This document shows positions 7,062 to 13,929 of a stretch of DNA of 14,432 bases, piece by piece. The translations under genes were made by a program, and so were the position numbers. Every line of letters begins with the position of its first letter. Within the stretch, counting starts at the first letter, position 1. The notes beneath the pieces were generated by a model that saw only the letters and a list, made by a program, of their open reading frames with translations, was not told the DNA's origin and made no database searches. Origin of the DNA: Candidatus Bipolaricaulota bacterium (lineage in GTDB: Bacteria; Bipolaricaulota; Bipolaricaulia; RBG-16-55-9); the NCBI GenBank assembly GCA_018609825.1, contig JAHEOA010000021.1:1-14432 (forward strand). The letters are read 5' to 3'.

Positions 7062-7074
7062 TGAGTTACACTCA
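7062..7074. repeat. Short palindrome TGAGT-TAC-ACTCA (possible operator)
   Basis: A perfect 5-bp inverted repeat with a 3-bp centre overlaps the end of a TAGTAT hexamer and precedes the gene at 7099. The position suits an operator near the transcription start, but a repeat this short can occur by chance. Confidence 0.25.
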
Positions 7075-7098
7075 ACGGAGGCGATGGAAGGAGGGCCG

Positions 7099-7752
7099 AT
7101 GCGCCGACGCTCAATCGGAGTCGCGCTGACGATCGTTGTGTTAGGCTTGGCCGCGTTCGCCCAGACGGGCGACTACTTCGAAAGCTACCCGGGCGGGCGG
7201 ACCGACGTCACCTACGAGATCCAGACCGCCGAACTCGCCAATCCGATATCGCTGGGCTGGCGCGTGGAGCCGGCCTCCGGAGATGGCTTCAACGTCGTCA
7301 CGACCAATCGGGTGACGGCCTCGCGCGACGCGCTCAGCACCGGGGTCGCCAACGGCGTCGCCCAGGTCAGCAACGTCATCCAGAACAACGACGCCGTCCA
7401 GGCGCTGCTGGAGAACAGCGGCAACCTCGAACCGAACGCGACGTTCTTTCTGCCCAACAACGCCCAGTTCAAGGCGGCCCGCCGCGAGACGATCCAGGGC
7501 GTGTCGGTGATCTGCGGGCTGCTCACCCAGCCGGAGGCGGAGGGCGAGCGGATCATGATCGGCGTCGCCGACGATGCTACATTGCCGTTTCCGCCCTTTA
7601 TTCGCCAAGAACGGCGCGAGGAATCCGGCATCGGCATCGACCCGCTGCCCGCCTGCGAGTCCATCAAGGGCGTGTTGGGCATCTCGCTGGCGCGCTTCTC
7701 CGTGCCCTTCCAGTTGCTCATGACGTCCTACGATCATCAGCCGGCCCCCTAG
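7099..7752 (+). CDS. Secreted protein of unknown function
   Basis: 217 residues; I do not recognise the family. The start at 7099 is set by a strong AAGGAGGG ribosome site just upstream; an ATG at 7084 in the same frame lies before that site and is unlikely. The N-terminus has arginines (MRRR), a hydrophobic stretch and a likely signal peptidase site after AFA (residue 21), so the product is probably exported. The mature part is polar, with NVIQNNDAVQALLENSG and a segment ATFFLPNNAQF in the middle. Two cysteines follow (VICGLL, PACESI). It stops 3 bp before the ABC permease gene, so the two are very likely co-transcribed and it may be a partner or substrate of that permease. This link is an inference from position only. 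Confidence 0.82.
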   Translation: MRRRSIGVALTIVVLGLAAFAQTGDYFESYPGGRTDVTYEIQTAELANPISLGWRVEPASGDGFNVVTTNRVTASRDALSTGVANGVAQVSNVIQNNDAVQALLENSGNLEPNATFFLPNNAQFKAARRETIQGVSVICGLLTQPEAEGERIMIGVADDATLPFPPFIRQERREESGIGIDPLPACESIKGVLGISLARFSVPFQLLMTSYDHQPAP

Positions 7753-7755
7753 CTT

Positions 7756-8928
7756 ATGCGGACGCTCTGGGACCTCACGCGGCTCGCCTGGCTCAACGTC
7801 GTCCGGCGCCCCGGGCGGGCGCTCTTGACGATCGTCGGGATCGCGGTCGGCATGACGGCGGTGGTGGGCATGCTCGGGCTGAGCCAGGCCGCCCGCCGCG
7901 GGATCGAGGCCCAGCTCTCCCGTCTCGGCCACGATCTCGTCCTGGTGCTGCCGGGCGGGGCGTCCGATCTGTCGCCGGAGTCGACCATGTCGCTCGATCT
8001 CAGCGCGCTTGCGGGCGTCGAGGGCGTGCGGCAGTACGGGGCGCTCTGGCGGCGCTCCTTGCCCGTGTCGACCGGGGATCGCCAGGGGTTTCTCATGGTC
8101 ATCGGCATGAGCCCCGCGTCGTTCCGGGAGGCCGATCGCTTCTTCGGCGACTTCGCGTTGGCGACGGGCAGGCTTCCCCAGACCTCGGACGAGACGCTGC
8201 TCTCCGACGGCGCAGCCGAGGATCTGGGCTTGGGCGTCGACGACGAGATCACCATTCGGAATCAAGCGTTCCGCGTCAGCGGCGTTTTGGAACCTTCGGA
8301 CAGCGACGAGGTGCAAGGGGCGTTGCTCATCCCGTTGGCCAGCCTCTGGACAGCCACGGACGCGTCGTCTACCATGTCGCTCGCTTGGGCCCGGGCCAAA
8401 GGAGACGCCGAGGTCCAGGCCGTGGCCGAGCGCGTCGAGCAAGCGCTTCAGGGGCAGGGATCGTCCATCCAAGTCCAGACGTCCGCCCGCATCAGTCAAG
8501 TCGTCGACACGGTGTTGCGCGCGCTGACGACCGCGCTGACCGCCATCGCGGGATTGGCGCTCTTGGTCGGGGCCGTCGGGCTCGCCAACACCATGGCCAC
8601 GGCGGTGGTGGAGCGCACCCGGGAGATCGGGGTCTTTCTCTCGGTCGGCGCCCGGCGCCGGCAGATCGCGTTGTTGTATATTCTCGAGGCGGGCCTGCTC
8701 GGCCTCATCGGCGGCCTCGTCGGCGTGGCGGTCGGGATCGGCTTGGCGCTCAGCCTGACCCGTGCCATCGGCGGCCTCGGCGGCAGCCTGGCATTGGGCT
8801 CGCCCGTCCACGGCCCGACGATCGGGCTGGCGGTGCTCGGGTCGGTCGTGCTGGGCGGGCTGGCCGGCTGGTGGCCCGCGCGGCGCGCGGCGTCGCTGCC
8901 GCCGGTCGAGGCACTGCGCCATGAATAA
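7756..8928 (+). CDS. ABC transporter permease, FtsX/MacB family
   Basis: 390 residues with the standard layout. There is an N-terminal membrane helix after a basic segment (RRPGRALLTIVGIAVGMTAV, about 17-36). An extracytoplasmic MacB-type domain follows (about 45-250). Three C-terminal helices lie at about 260-285, 308-338 and 353-375. The coupling segment ANTMATAVVERTREIGVFLS and the C-terminal P-A-R-x-A-x-x-x-P-x-E-A-L-R motif are typical of this family. Such permeases pair with a LolD/MacB-type ATPase and usually move lipids, lipoproteins or drugs, or transmit force to cell-wall enzymes. No ATPase gene is next to it; the following gene is prs after 75 bp. The secreted protein gene upstream is 3 bp away. 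The substrate cannot be told. Confidence 0.92.
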   Translation: MRTLWDLTRLAWLNVVRRPGRALLTIVGIAVGMTAVVGMLGLSQAARRGIEAQLSRLGHDLVLVLPGGASDLSPESTMSLDLSALAGVEGVRQYGALWRRSLPVSTGDRQGFLMVIGMSPASFREADRFFGDFALATGRLPQTSDETLLSDGAAEDLGLGVDDEITIRNQAFRVSGVLEPSDSDEVQGALLIPLASLWTATDASSTMSLAWARAKGDAEVQAVAERVEQALQGQGSSIQVQTSARISQVVDTVLRALTTALTAIAGLALLVGAVGLANTMATAVVERTREIGVFLSVGARRRQIALLYILEAGLLGLIGGLVGVAVGIGLALSLTRAIGGLGGSLALGSPVHGPTIGLAVLGSVVLGGLAGWWPARRAASLPPVEALRHE

Positions 8929-9003
8929 CGCGGCAATGAGGAGTTGACGGGGGTCGCCCCGACGGACGACGGATAACCTTGACGCCAGGTAAGGAGGCGG
9001 GCC

Positions 9004-9954
9004 ATGGGAGAGCATCTCAAGCTCGTGGCGGGCAACAGCAACCTCGGGCTTGCGCAGGAGATCAGCGACTACCTCGACATTCCGCTCTGTGAGGCCGCGA
9101 TCGATCACTTTCCGGACGGCGAGACCAGCGTCCACATCCGGGAGACGGTCCGCGGCGAGGACGTCTTCGTCATCCAGTCGACGGGACCGCCGGCGAACGA
9201 GCACTACATGGAGCTCTTCCTCATCATCGACGCCCTGCGACGGGCGTCGGCCAAGCGGGTCACGGTCGTCATGCCCTACTTCGGCTACGCGCGCCAAGAT
9301 CGCAAGTTCATCGGCCGCGTGCCCATCAGCGCCAAGCTCGTCGCCAACTTCCTGGAGACGGCCGGGGCCGACCGCGTGTTGACGCTCGATTTGCCGGCGG
9401 GCCAGATCCAGGGCTTCTTCGACATCCCGGCCGACAACCTGCGCATCGATCCCATCCTGGCCGACTACTTCGACCGGGTGGAGTACACGGACGAGGGGGA
9501 CACGGTGATCGTCGCCCCCGACGTCGGCGCGGCCAAGCGGGCCAGTGCGGTCTCCGAACGCCTGGGGCTGCCGTACGCGATCGTGGAGAAGGCCCGCATG
9601 AGCGAGCAGACCGGCGAGGTGGAGGCCCGGCACATCATCGGCGACGTCGAGGGCAAGCGAGCGGTGATCGTCGACGACATCCTGGCCACGGGCGGCACGG
9701 TCGTGGCGGCCACGGAGATGTTGGTCAAGAACGGGGCGCGCGAGGTCGACGCCGCGTTCAGCCACGGCATCTTCGCCGGCGACTGCCTGCGGAAACTGGA
9801 GAACTCCTCGCTGGAGGAGGTCATCGTCACCAACACGATCCCCGTGCCGGCCAGCGACAAGGTCACGACGCTGTCGGTGGCGCAGTCGTTCGCGGAGACG
9901 ATCAACCGGATCCACGAGGGGCGCTCGGTCAGCGAGCTCTTCCCGCACTATTGA
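9004..9954 (+). CDS. prs: Ribose-phosphate pyrophosphokinase (PRPP synthase) with changed active-site His
   Basis: 316 residues, the normal length. It makes PRPP from ribose 5-phosphate and ATP for purine, pyrimidine, histidine, tryptophan and NAD synthesis. Visible: FPDGE (36-40), the MELFLIIDALRRASAKRV interface segment, MPYFGYARQDRK (90-101), the flexible-loop K196 and R198 (EKAR), and the PRPP-binding loop VIVDDILATGGT (221-232). The usual D-L-H-A-x-Q-I-Q-G-F-F segment reads DLPAGQIQGFF, with P131 where the active-site histidine (His130/131 in enteric and human enzymes) is expected. The codon is CCG, two changes away from a His codon. The ribosome site AAGGAGG lies 7 nt before the ATG. 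The order prs, bL25, pth is conserved in Bacillus. Confidence 0.95.
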   Translation: MGEHLKLVAGNSNLGLAQEISDYLDIPLCEAAIDHFPDGETSVHIRETVRGEDVFVIQSTGPPANEHYMELFLIIDALRRASAKRVTVVMPYFGYARQDRKFIGRVPISAKLVANFLETAGADRVLTLDLPAGQIQGFFDIPADNLRIDPILADYFDRVEYTDEGDTVIVAPDVGAAKRASAVSERLGLPYAIVEKARMSEQTGEVEARHIIGDVEGKRAVIVDDILATGGTVVAATEMLVKNGAREVDAAFSHGIFAGDCLRKLENSSLEEVIVTNTIPVPASDKVTTLSVAQSFAETINRIHEGRSVSELFPHY

Positions 9955-9978
9955 CCGACGGCACGCCGGACGGGGCAC

Positions 9979-10007
9979 TGGCATGCCCGCGGGGCGTTTG
10001 CTAAAAT
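9979..10007 (+). promoter_or_regulatory. Possible promoter for the bL25-pth genes
   Basis: TAAAAT (10002-10007) is a good -10 hexamer in an AT-rich patch. The best -35 at 17 bp spacing is only TGGCAT (9979-9984), which is weak. It lies in the 79-bp spacer between prs and the bL25 gene and could give bL25 and pth extra expression. Confidence 0.35.
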
Positions 10008-10033
10008 GTAGCACTTTCCGGAGGTTCATCGGT

Positions 10034-10720
10034 ATGGCATACACACTTGAAGCGACGGTTCGAGAGAAGAGCAATCCGCGAGCGATGCGCCGCGAGGGCA
10101 AGGTGCCGGCCGTCGTCTACGGGCCGAGCACCCACGAGCTGATCGCGCTGGACCGCAAGGTCATCGAGAAGGTGCTGGACCGGGCCACGCGCAGCTCGCG
10201 CATCGACATCAAGGTCAACGGCGAGGCCATGGGGACGTTCATCCGCGACATGCAGTATCACCCGTTGACCGACGAGCTGCTCCATCTCGACTTCTACCAT
10301 CCGCCTGCCGATGAGGCCATCACCCTCGACGTGCCGGTCCACCTCTACGGCGACGCCAAGGGCCGCAAGAACGGCGGCATCGTCAACCAGATCAGCGAGC
10401 AGGTGGAGGTCTACGGGTCCACCGACCGCATTCCCGAGCGGATCGACCTCGACATCAGCGACCTCGACATCCACGACTCCATCTACGCCAGCGAGATCGA
10501 GTTGCCCGAGGGCGCGGAACTGATCACGCCCGCGGAGTCGCTGATCGTGACCGTCTTTGCCCCGCGCTCGCGCGCCGAGGAAGAGGCCGCCGAGACCACG
10601 GCCGAAGCCGCCGGCCTCGAGCCCGAAGAGGGCGAGGAGGTCGAAGGCCTCGAGGAGGTCGAAGGCGAAGCCGGCGAGGGCGGCGACGAGGAAGCCGAGG
10701 GCGAGGACGAGGACGAGTAG
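10034..10720 (+). CDS. rplY: Ribosomal protein bL25, CTC/TL5 form with acidic tail
   Basis: 228 residues. It binds 5S rRNA on the large ribosomal subunit. The N-terminal L25 domain (about 3-90) has AMRREGKVPAVVYG (17-30) and FIRDMQYHPLTDELLHLDFY (69-88). The second, TL5/CTC beta domain (about 95-178) is present, with GGIVNQI and ELPEGAELITPAESLIVTV. The last 48 residues are a low-complexity acidic tail with 25 Asp or Glu residues, longer than in many relatives. I chose the ATG at 10034 because MAYTLEATVREK matches the family start and GGAGG (10020-10024) is 9 nt upstream; the open frame begins earlier at 9983. pth follows after 75 bp. The gene is also called ctc in Bacillus. Confidence 0.94.
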   Translation: MAYTLEATVREKSNPRAMRREGKVPAVVYGPSTHELIALDRKVIEKVLDRATRSSRIDIKVNGEAMGTFIRDMQYHPLTDELLHLDFYHPPADEAITLDVPVHLYGDAKGRKNGGIVNQISEQVEVYGSTDRIPERIDLDISDLDIHDSIYASEIELPEGAELITPAESLIVTVFAPRSRAEEEAAETTAEAAGLEPEEGEEVEGLEEVEGEAGEGGDEEAEGEDEDE

Positions 10721-10795
10721 TCCGCCTCGCGATCGGATCCGGCGCCGGCATCGGCCGCATCGGCCGCTTCCGCGGCACCGCGTTCCGCTCCTGAG

Positions 10796-11356
10796 ATGGC
10801 CGTTCGGAAGGCCGTCGTCGGCTTGGGCAATCCGGGTCGGCGCTACGCCGAGACCCGCCACAACCTCGGGTTCATGGCCGTCGATCGCTATCTGAGCGAC
10901 TTTGCCGACCCCGCCCAGCGCGTGGCGTGTGCCGACGCCGAGGCTGTCAAAACGAGCCGAGCGATCATCGCGAAGCCGACGACCTACATGAACCGCAGCG
11001 GCCACGCCGTGCTGGAGCTCATGGAGCGTTTTCAGGTCCTGCCCGAGGACTGCCTCATCGTCTACGACGATGTGGATCTTCCCTTTGGCAAGCTCCGGGT
11101 ACGCCCAAAGGGGGGACCCGGGAGCCATAACGGCATGAAGTCGGTGGTCGACGTGGCTCAGACGAAGGGTTTTCCAAGGATCCGTTTGGGCATTGCGTCC
11201 GAGCCCATGCCTGCTGATCTGGTCGGCTTTGTCCTCAGCACGTTCGCGCCCGAGGAGCGGGAGCACCTCGGCGACTTCGTCGGCCGCGCCGCGGAAGCCA
11301 TCGACTGCTTCGTCACCGGCGACATCAACGAGGCGATGAACCGCTTCAACGGCTGA
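10796..11356 (+). CDS. pth: Peptidyl-tRNA hydrolase, bacterial type
   Basis: 186 residues, a normal length. It frees tRNAs from peptidyl-tRNA that has dropped off the ribosome. The catalytic set is visible: N12 in GLGNPG, H22 in TRHNLGF, N66 in TTYMNRSG, the aspartate pair in YDDVDLPFG (91-92) and N112 in GSHNGMKS. These correspond to N10, H20, N68, D93 and N114 of the E. coli enzyme. The C-terminal helix ends in AMNRF. No clear ribosome site precedes the ATG, so it may depend on translation or transcription from the bL25 gene 75 bp upstream. The ACT-domain gene follows after 17 bp. Confidence 0.96.
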   Translation: MAVRKAVVGLGNPGRRYAETRHNLGFMAVDRYLSDFADPAQRVACADAEAVKTSRAIIAKPTTYMNRSGHAVLELMERFQVLPEDCLIVYDDVDLPFGKLRVRPKGGPGSHNGMKSVVDVAQTKGFPRIRLGIASEPMPADLVGFVLSTFAPEEREHLGDFVGRAAEAIDCFVTGDINEAMNRFNG

Positions 11357-11373
11357 CGCTATCGGGAGGCGCC

Positions 11374-11781
11374 ATGGGGCCAGCCGCACCCGATCTCGCC
11401 GCGTTGCTCCGCAACCTGGATCCGGTCCTGAATGATGGGGTCTACGTATTCTCGACGGCCCCGCCAGGCATGGCCCTCGGGCGCCTCTCGCCGGTCGCCA
11501 CGTTCCGTAAGGCCGAGGGCGTCACGGTCATCGTTGCCGAAGCCGAGGCGGACGCGGCGGAGCTGCCCGTGTTGTTCCGGGCAGCGTGGATTGAACTGAG
11601 GGTCCAATCCGATCTAGCGTCGGTCGGGCTGACCGCCGCGGTGGCGCGAGCGCTCGCCGAAGCCGGCATCAGCTGCAACGTCGTGGCGGCGGCGCATCAC
11701 GACCACCGGTTTGTCCCCGCCGACCGGGCCGACGACGCGCTTCACCAGCTCCGAGCGCTGCAGGATCGCGGGTCCGGCTGA
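11374..11781 (+). CDS. Small ACT-domain protein (COG3602, DUF2241 plus ACT)
   Basis: 135 residues. The N-terminal part DLAALLRNLDPVLNDGVYVF (7-26) is typical of the DUF2241 half. The C-terminal part is an ACT-like domain with LTAAVARALAEAGISCNVV (85-103) and HHDHRFVPADRADDALHQL (107-125), which match COG3602 proteins. ACT domains usually bind amino acids and control metabolic enzymes, but the partner of this stand-alone form is not known. GGGAGG (11362-11367) sits 6 nt before the ATG. It is 17 bp after pth and is probably co-transcribed with it. Confidence 0.88.
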   Translation: MGPAAPDLAALLRNLDPVLNDGVYVFSTAPPGMALGRLSPVATFRKAEGVTVIVAEAEADAAELPVLFRAAWIELRVQSDLASVGLTAAVARALAEAGISCNVVAAAHHDHRFVPADRADDALHQLRALQDRGSG

Positions 11782-11841
11782 CCGCGCCCCGATCGCCACC
11801 CGGCAATCTCGCGATTCGGCTTGCGCAGCCGGAATCGTGCG

Positions 11842-11869
11842 TTGAACTCTCGCCGTCGGGCGTTAACAT
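11842..11869 (+). promoter_or_regulatory. Sigma70-like promoter in the ACT-capA spacer
   Basis: TTGAAC (11842-11847) and TAACAT (11864-11869) are 16 bp apart. The -35 box is identical to that of the pcm promoter. No good coding gene follows; the transcript would start near 11876 and run into the terminator at 12018. Confidence 0.45.
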
Positions 11870-11875
11870 GAACGG

Positions 11876-12018
11876 GGAGGATCAGGGGAATTGACCGTCA
11901 TGGTCCGACGGATACGGCAATCGCCTCCCATGGGCCCGACTGCTCGGCCCGCTGCGGTCCGCGACCGGCTGCCAGGGTTTGCCCGCAGGGTTTCCGCCTC
12001 CTTACCTGCGGGACTTTT
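11876..12018 (+). ncRNA. Candidate structured small RNA, about 145 nt
   Basis: The stretch lies in a 341-bp spacer between convergent genes and is framed by a promoter-like pair and an intrinsic terminator. It can fold into consecutive hairpins. GGGAGG (11875-11880) pairs with CCTCCC (11924-11929), with an inner TTGaCCG/CGGCAA stem (11891-11897 with 11915-11920). GGGCC (11932-11936) pairs with GGCCC (11946-11950). CGGTC (11955-11959) pairs with GACCG (11963-11967). The terminator stem comes last. The only open frame over it (from 11891 or 11900) is arginine- and proline-rich and runs into the antisense of capA, so it looks non-coding. It has no recognisable 4.5S, tmRNA, RNase P or known riboswitch motif. 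It could also be just a long 3' end of the ACT gene. Confidence 0.35.
11982..12018 (+). terminator. Intrinsic terminator
   Basis: CCCGCAGG (11982-11989) and CCTGCGGG (12005-12012) form a perfect 8-bp stem with a 15-nt loop, followed by ACTTTT. It ends either the candidate small RNA or readthrough from the pth-ACT genes. Confidence 0.75.
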
Positions 12019-12122
12019 CCCTAGCAGCTCTCCCCCGAGAGGCAGCGGTCGGGCGGTCGGACTCCCTCTCCACCCGTCGTTGCTAGCCGAAGACGGGACG
12101 CCCTGTCAAGGGACGGCTCGGA

Positions 12123-13238
12123 TCACGTCGGCCCCACGACCAATCGATGCTCGCCAGCCAGCTCGATCTCGCCCGGCCCGACCGGCGCTTCGCCATTGAG
12201 CGTCTCCGCCAGCCAGGCGGCGTCGGCCTCGGACGCCGCCCGTAGCCCGAAGCGATGGATCTGGAAGACCTCCATGACCAGCCGGTCCACCGTCCCCTCG
12301 CCGGCGTCCAGATCGGCGAGGTAGAGAACCGCGAGGTCGCCGCGATAGGCCTCGTGGGCGCCGATGCCTTCATAGTCATTGACGAAGTCGCCGCAACCGT
12401 ACAGAATCAACTTCCCCCGATAGAGCTCCAACGGGCGCGGATGGTGCGCGGAATGCCCGTGCACGACGTCCACGCCGGCCTCGTCGATCAGTCGGTGCGC
12501 GACCCGGCGATGCGCCGCGGGCACCTCCCAGCCCCAGTTCGCCCCCCAATGGACGGAGACGGTCACAACTTCGTCCGGCTCCGTCCGCTCCTCAATGTCG
12601 TCGATAAGCGAGTCGACCGTAGTCTCGGCGAAATCCGGAAGCAGACTCACGCCGGGCGAGCGCGCGCCCGCCGCCCAGTCGTCGGGAACCCCGCTGTCCG
12701 GCGATCCGTAGGCCAGGACGGCGACGGATCGATCCTTGAGTTCGGCGCGCCACGGCTCGGCGGCTCCTTCGGCGGTGCGGCCCGCGCCGACATACGGCAG
12801 GCCGGCCTCGTCCAGGCGCCTCAGCGTCTCCTCGAGGCCGGCCACGTCCCAGTCGAGCACGTGGTTGTTCGCCAGCGAGACGCCGTCCCAGCCGAACGCG
12901 GTCAGACAGGCGAGGTTGTCCGGATGCATACGATAGTGGATCGCCTTGCCCGGCCAGGGATCGGGGTAAGTCGTCACCGCCGTCTCCAAGTTGGCGAAGG
13001 CGAGATCGGGCGCGTGGCGCTCGCGGGCGGCGGCCGCGTCGCCCCACAGATGGGCGGGCGAGATCGGTTTGGATATGGGCCCGTTGCGCTCTTCGGCCAG
13101 CGCGATGTAGTCGCGCGCGTCGCCGACGAAGCGCTCATAGATACGCGGATCGCAGGATGTGGGAAACGCCTGGTCGATCCCGCGGCCCAGCATGAGGTCG
13201 CCGGCCAGAGCCAATCGGAGCCGGTTCGTGGATGCCAT
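12123..13238 (-). CDS. CapA-family metallophosphoesterase-like protein
   Basis: 371 residues. Motifs of the CapA (poly-gamma-glutamate capsule synthesis) family in order: ALAGDLMLGRGID (10-22), FANLETAVT (80-88), DGVSLANNHVLDW (117-129), VTVSVHWGANWGWE (224-237), DVVHGHSAHHPRPLELY (254-270) and LILYGCGDFVNDYEG (275-289). The Asp, Asn and His residues in these motifs form the metal site of the calcineurin-like fold. No signal peptide or membrane helix is seen, unlike capsule CapA proteins that are membrane-attached, so this is probably a soluble relative. No other capsule genes (capB, capC) are near, so the true substrate is unknown. No Shine-Dalgarno precedes the ATG. It lies downstream of hsp20 on the same strand but is separated by a terminator. 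Confidence 0.9.
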   Translation of the reverse strand: MASTNRLRLALAGDLMLGRGIDQAFPTSCDPRIYERFVGDARDYIALAEERNGPISKPISPAHLWGDAAAARERHAPDLAFANLETAVTTYPDPWPGKAIHYRMHPDNLACLTAFGWDGVSLANNHVLDWDVAGLEETLRRLDEAGLPYVGAGRTAEGAAEPWRAELKDRSVAVLAYGSPDSGVPDDWAAGARSPGVSLLPDFAETTVDSLIDDIEERTEPDEVVTVSVHWGANWGWEVPAAHRRVAHRLIDEAGVDVVHGHSAHHPRPLELYRGKLILYGCGDFVNDYEGIGAHEAYRGDLAVLYLADLDAGEGTVDRLVMEVFQIHRFGLRAASEADAAWLAETLNGEAPVGPGEIELAGEHRLVVGPT

Positions 13239-13271
13239 CGGAGATCATTCTGGCGGCATGCGCCGAGGATG

Positions 13272-13312
13272 ACAAAAGGAAACGGGCCTGGCCGAAACCA
13301 TCGACCAGGCCC
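13272..13312 (-). terminator. Intrinsic terminator of hsp20
   Basis: Read on the minus strand, GGGCCTGG (13312-13305) and CCAGGCCC (13291-13284) form an 8-bp stem around a 13-nt loop that can add a TCG/CGA inner pairing. GTTTCCTTTTG follows. It lies just after the hsp20 stop and before capA. Confidence 0.8.
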
Positions 13313-13344
13313 CATCTCGATAGAGAGGTGTGCCTTGACGCGAA

Positions 13345-13830
13345 TTACTGGACGTCGATTTCGACGCCCGTGTCGACGATCGACGCCTCCAGCGGGACGC
13401 CGACCTTGAGGATGCCGTCGGTGAACGTGGCCTCGACCTCTTGGGCGTCCGTGGCCGCCTGCTCGGGCAGCGGGAACGCCGTCTCGAACTGGCCACTGGG
13501 ACGGCCCTTGTGGAGGTAGTTCTCCTCCGGGACGTGCTGATCGCGGTCGTGCCCGTACGTGCCGCGCACAATCAGCCGATCGTCCTTAAGGCGCACGTCG
13601 ATGTCCTCGCGGCGCAGGCCGGGCAACGCCGTCTCGATCCACAGCTTGCCGTCGGCCTCGTAGATGTCGGTCGCGCCGAGATCGGGACGGCTCCACGGGC
13701 CGCGATCGAAGAAGTCGCTGAACAGATCGTCGACGAGGCTGGAGATGCGATCGCCGACCATGGGGGTGCGGCTGCCGCCGACCATGGGGGTGCGGCTGCC
13801 GCCGCTCATGGGGGTCATCATCCGCGCCAT
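13345..13830 (-). CDS. Small heat shock protein Hsp20 (alpha-crystallin family)
   Basis: 161 residues. It is an ATP-independent chaperone that holds unfolding proteins. The alpha-crystallin domain covers about 51-150, with TDIYEADGKLWIETALPGL, REDIDVRLKDDRLIVRGTY and, near the end, the conserved A.F.DGILKVGVPLE motif (ATFTDGILKVGVPL). The start at 13830 is chosen because GGAGG (13843 to 13839) lies 8 nt upstream; GTG and ATG codons just before it (13839, 13836) are too close to that site. The N-terminal arm is unusual: an eight-residue repeat SRTPMVGG/SRTPMVGD preceded by a decayed copy (MTPMSGG). Short N-terminal arms of this family govern oligomer size. It has its own promoter and a terminator. 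Confidence 0.95.
   Translation of the reverse strand: MARMMTPMSGGSRTPMVGGSRTPMVGDRISSLVDDLFSDFFDRGPWSRPDLGATDIYEADGKLWIETALPGLRREDIDVRLKDDRLIVRGTYGHDRDQHVPEENYLHKGRPSGQFETAFPLPEQAATDAQEVEATFTDGILKVGVPLEASIVDTGVEIDVQ
13753..13820. repeat. 24-bp tandem repeat in hsp20 5' coding region, about 2.7 copies
   Basis: GCCGACCATGGGGGTGCGGC occurs at 13753 and again at 13777, exactly 24 bp apart; a third, diverged copy (CTCATGGGGGTCATCAT) follows. The unit is a multiple of three, so it encodes an in-frame eight-residue repeat at the Hsp20 N-terminus and could vary in copy number without a frameshift. Confidence 0.85.
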
Positions 13831-13899
13831 CAACATCACCTCCGCTTCGAGATGGTGCTCATGTCGCGTCGCCAGGAGTGGGTCCCGGCTTCCATTGGA

Positions 13900-13929
13900 T
13901 ATTTACCAAAGGGGCGAGGGGGTTTTCAA
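13900..13929 (-). promoter_or_regulatory. Promoter of hsp20
   Basis: Read on the minus strand, TTGAAA (13929-13924) and TAAATA (13905-13900) are 18 bp apart, close to the sigma70 consensus and in an AT-rich patch. The start would be about 60 nt before the hsp20 start codon. The -35 box sits inside an imperfect inverted repeat (13918-13934). Confidence 0.55.

Larger units (their letters stand above)
6902..7098. other. Structured 197-bp intergenic spacer
   Basis: The spacer holds a 10-bp hairpin (6950-6980), a smaller hairpin (CCAC 6987-6990 with GTGG 6996-6999) and a possible 11-codon open frame from 6933 (MSTHRKAPAGR), preceded by AAGGGAG, whose end runs into the first hairpin. A TAGTAT hexamer (7057-7062) lies upstream of the next gene and is followed directly by a short palindrome (7062-7074). 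This arrangement could be a leader or attenuator for the gene at 7099, but none of these parts is certain. Confidence 0.4.

Noticed and set aside
7062..7074. HspR (HAIR) operator
   Set aside because: The half-sites TGAGT and ACTCA resemble HAIR, but the spacing is 3 instead of 7 and the gene downstream is not a chaperone.
7141..10101. A 986-codon open frame on the minus strand
   Set aside because: It is antisense to three well-supported genes (secreted protein, permease, prs), and its product is an Arg/Asp/His-rich string typical of a GC-rich shadow frame.
11874..12075. tmRNA or 4.5S RNA in the ACT-capA spacer
   Set aside because: The GGGGAGG start and the CCTCTCCACC end looked suggestive, but there is no T-arm, no tag-peptide frame and no GGAAG-type SRP loop.
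11891..12199. 102-codon plus-strand open frame in the ACT-capA spacer
   Set aside because: It is rich in Arg, Pro and Ala, runs over the terminator and into the antisense of capA, and has no family resemblance.
12123..13238. Capsule (poly-gamma-glutamate) synthesis locus
   Set aside because: Only a CapA-like gene is present, with no membrane segment and no capB or capC neighbours.
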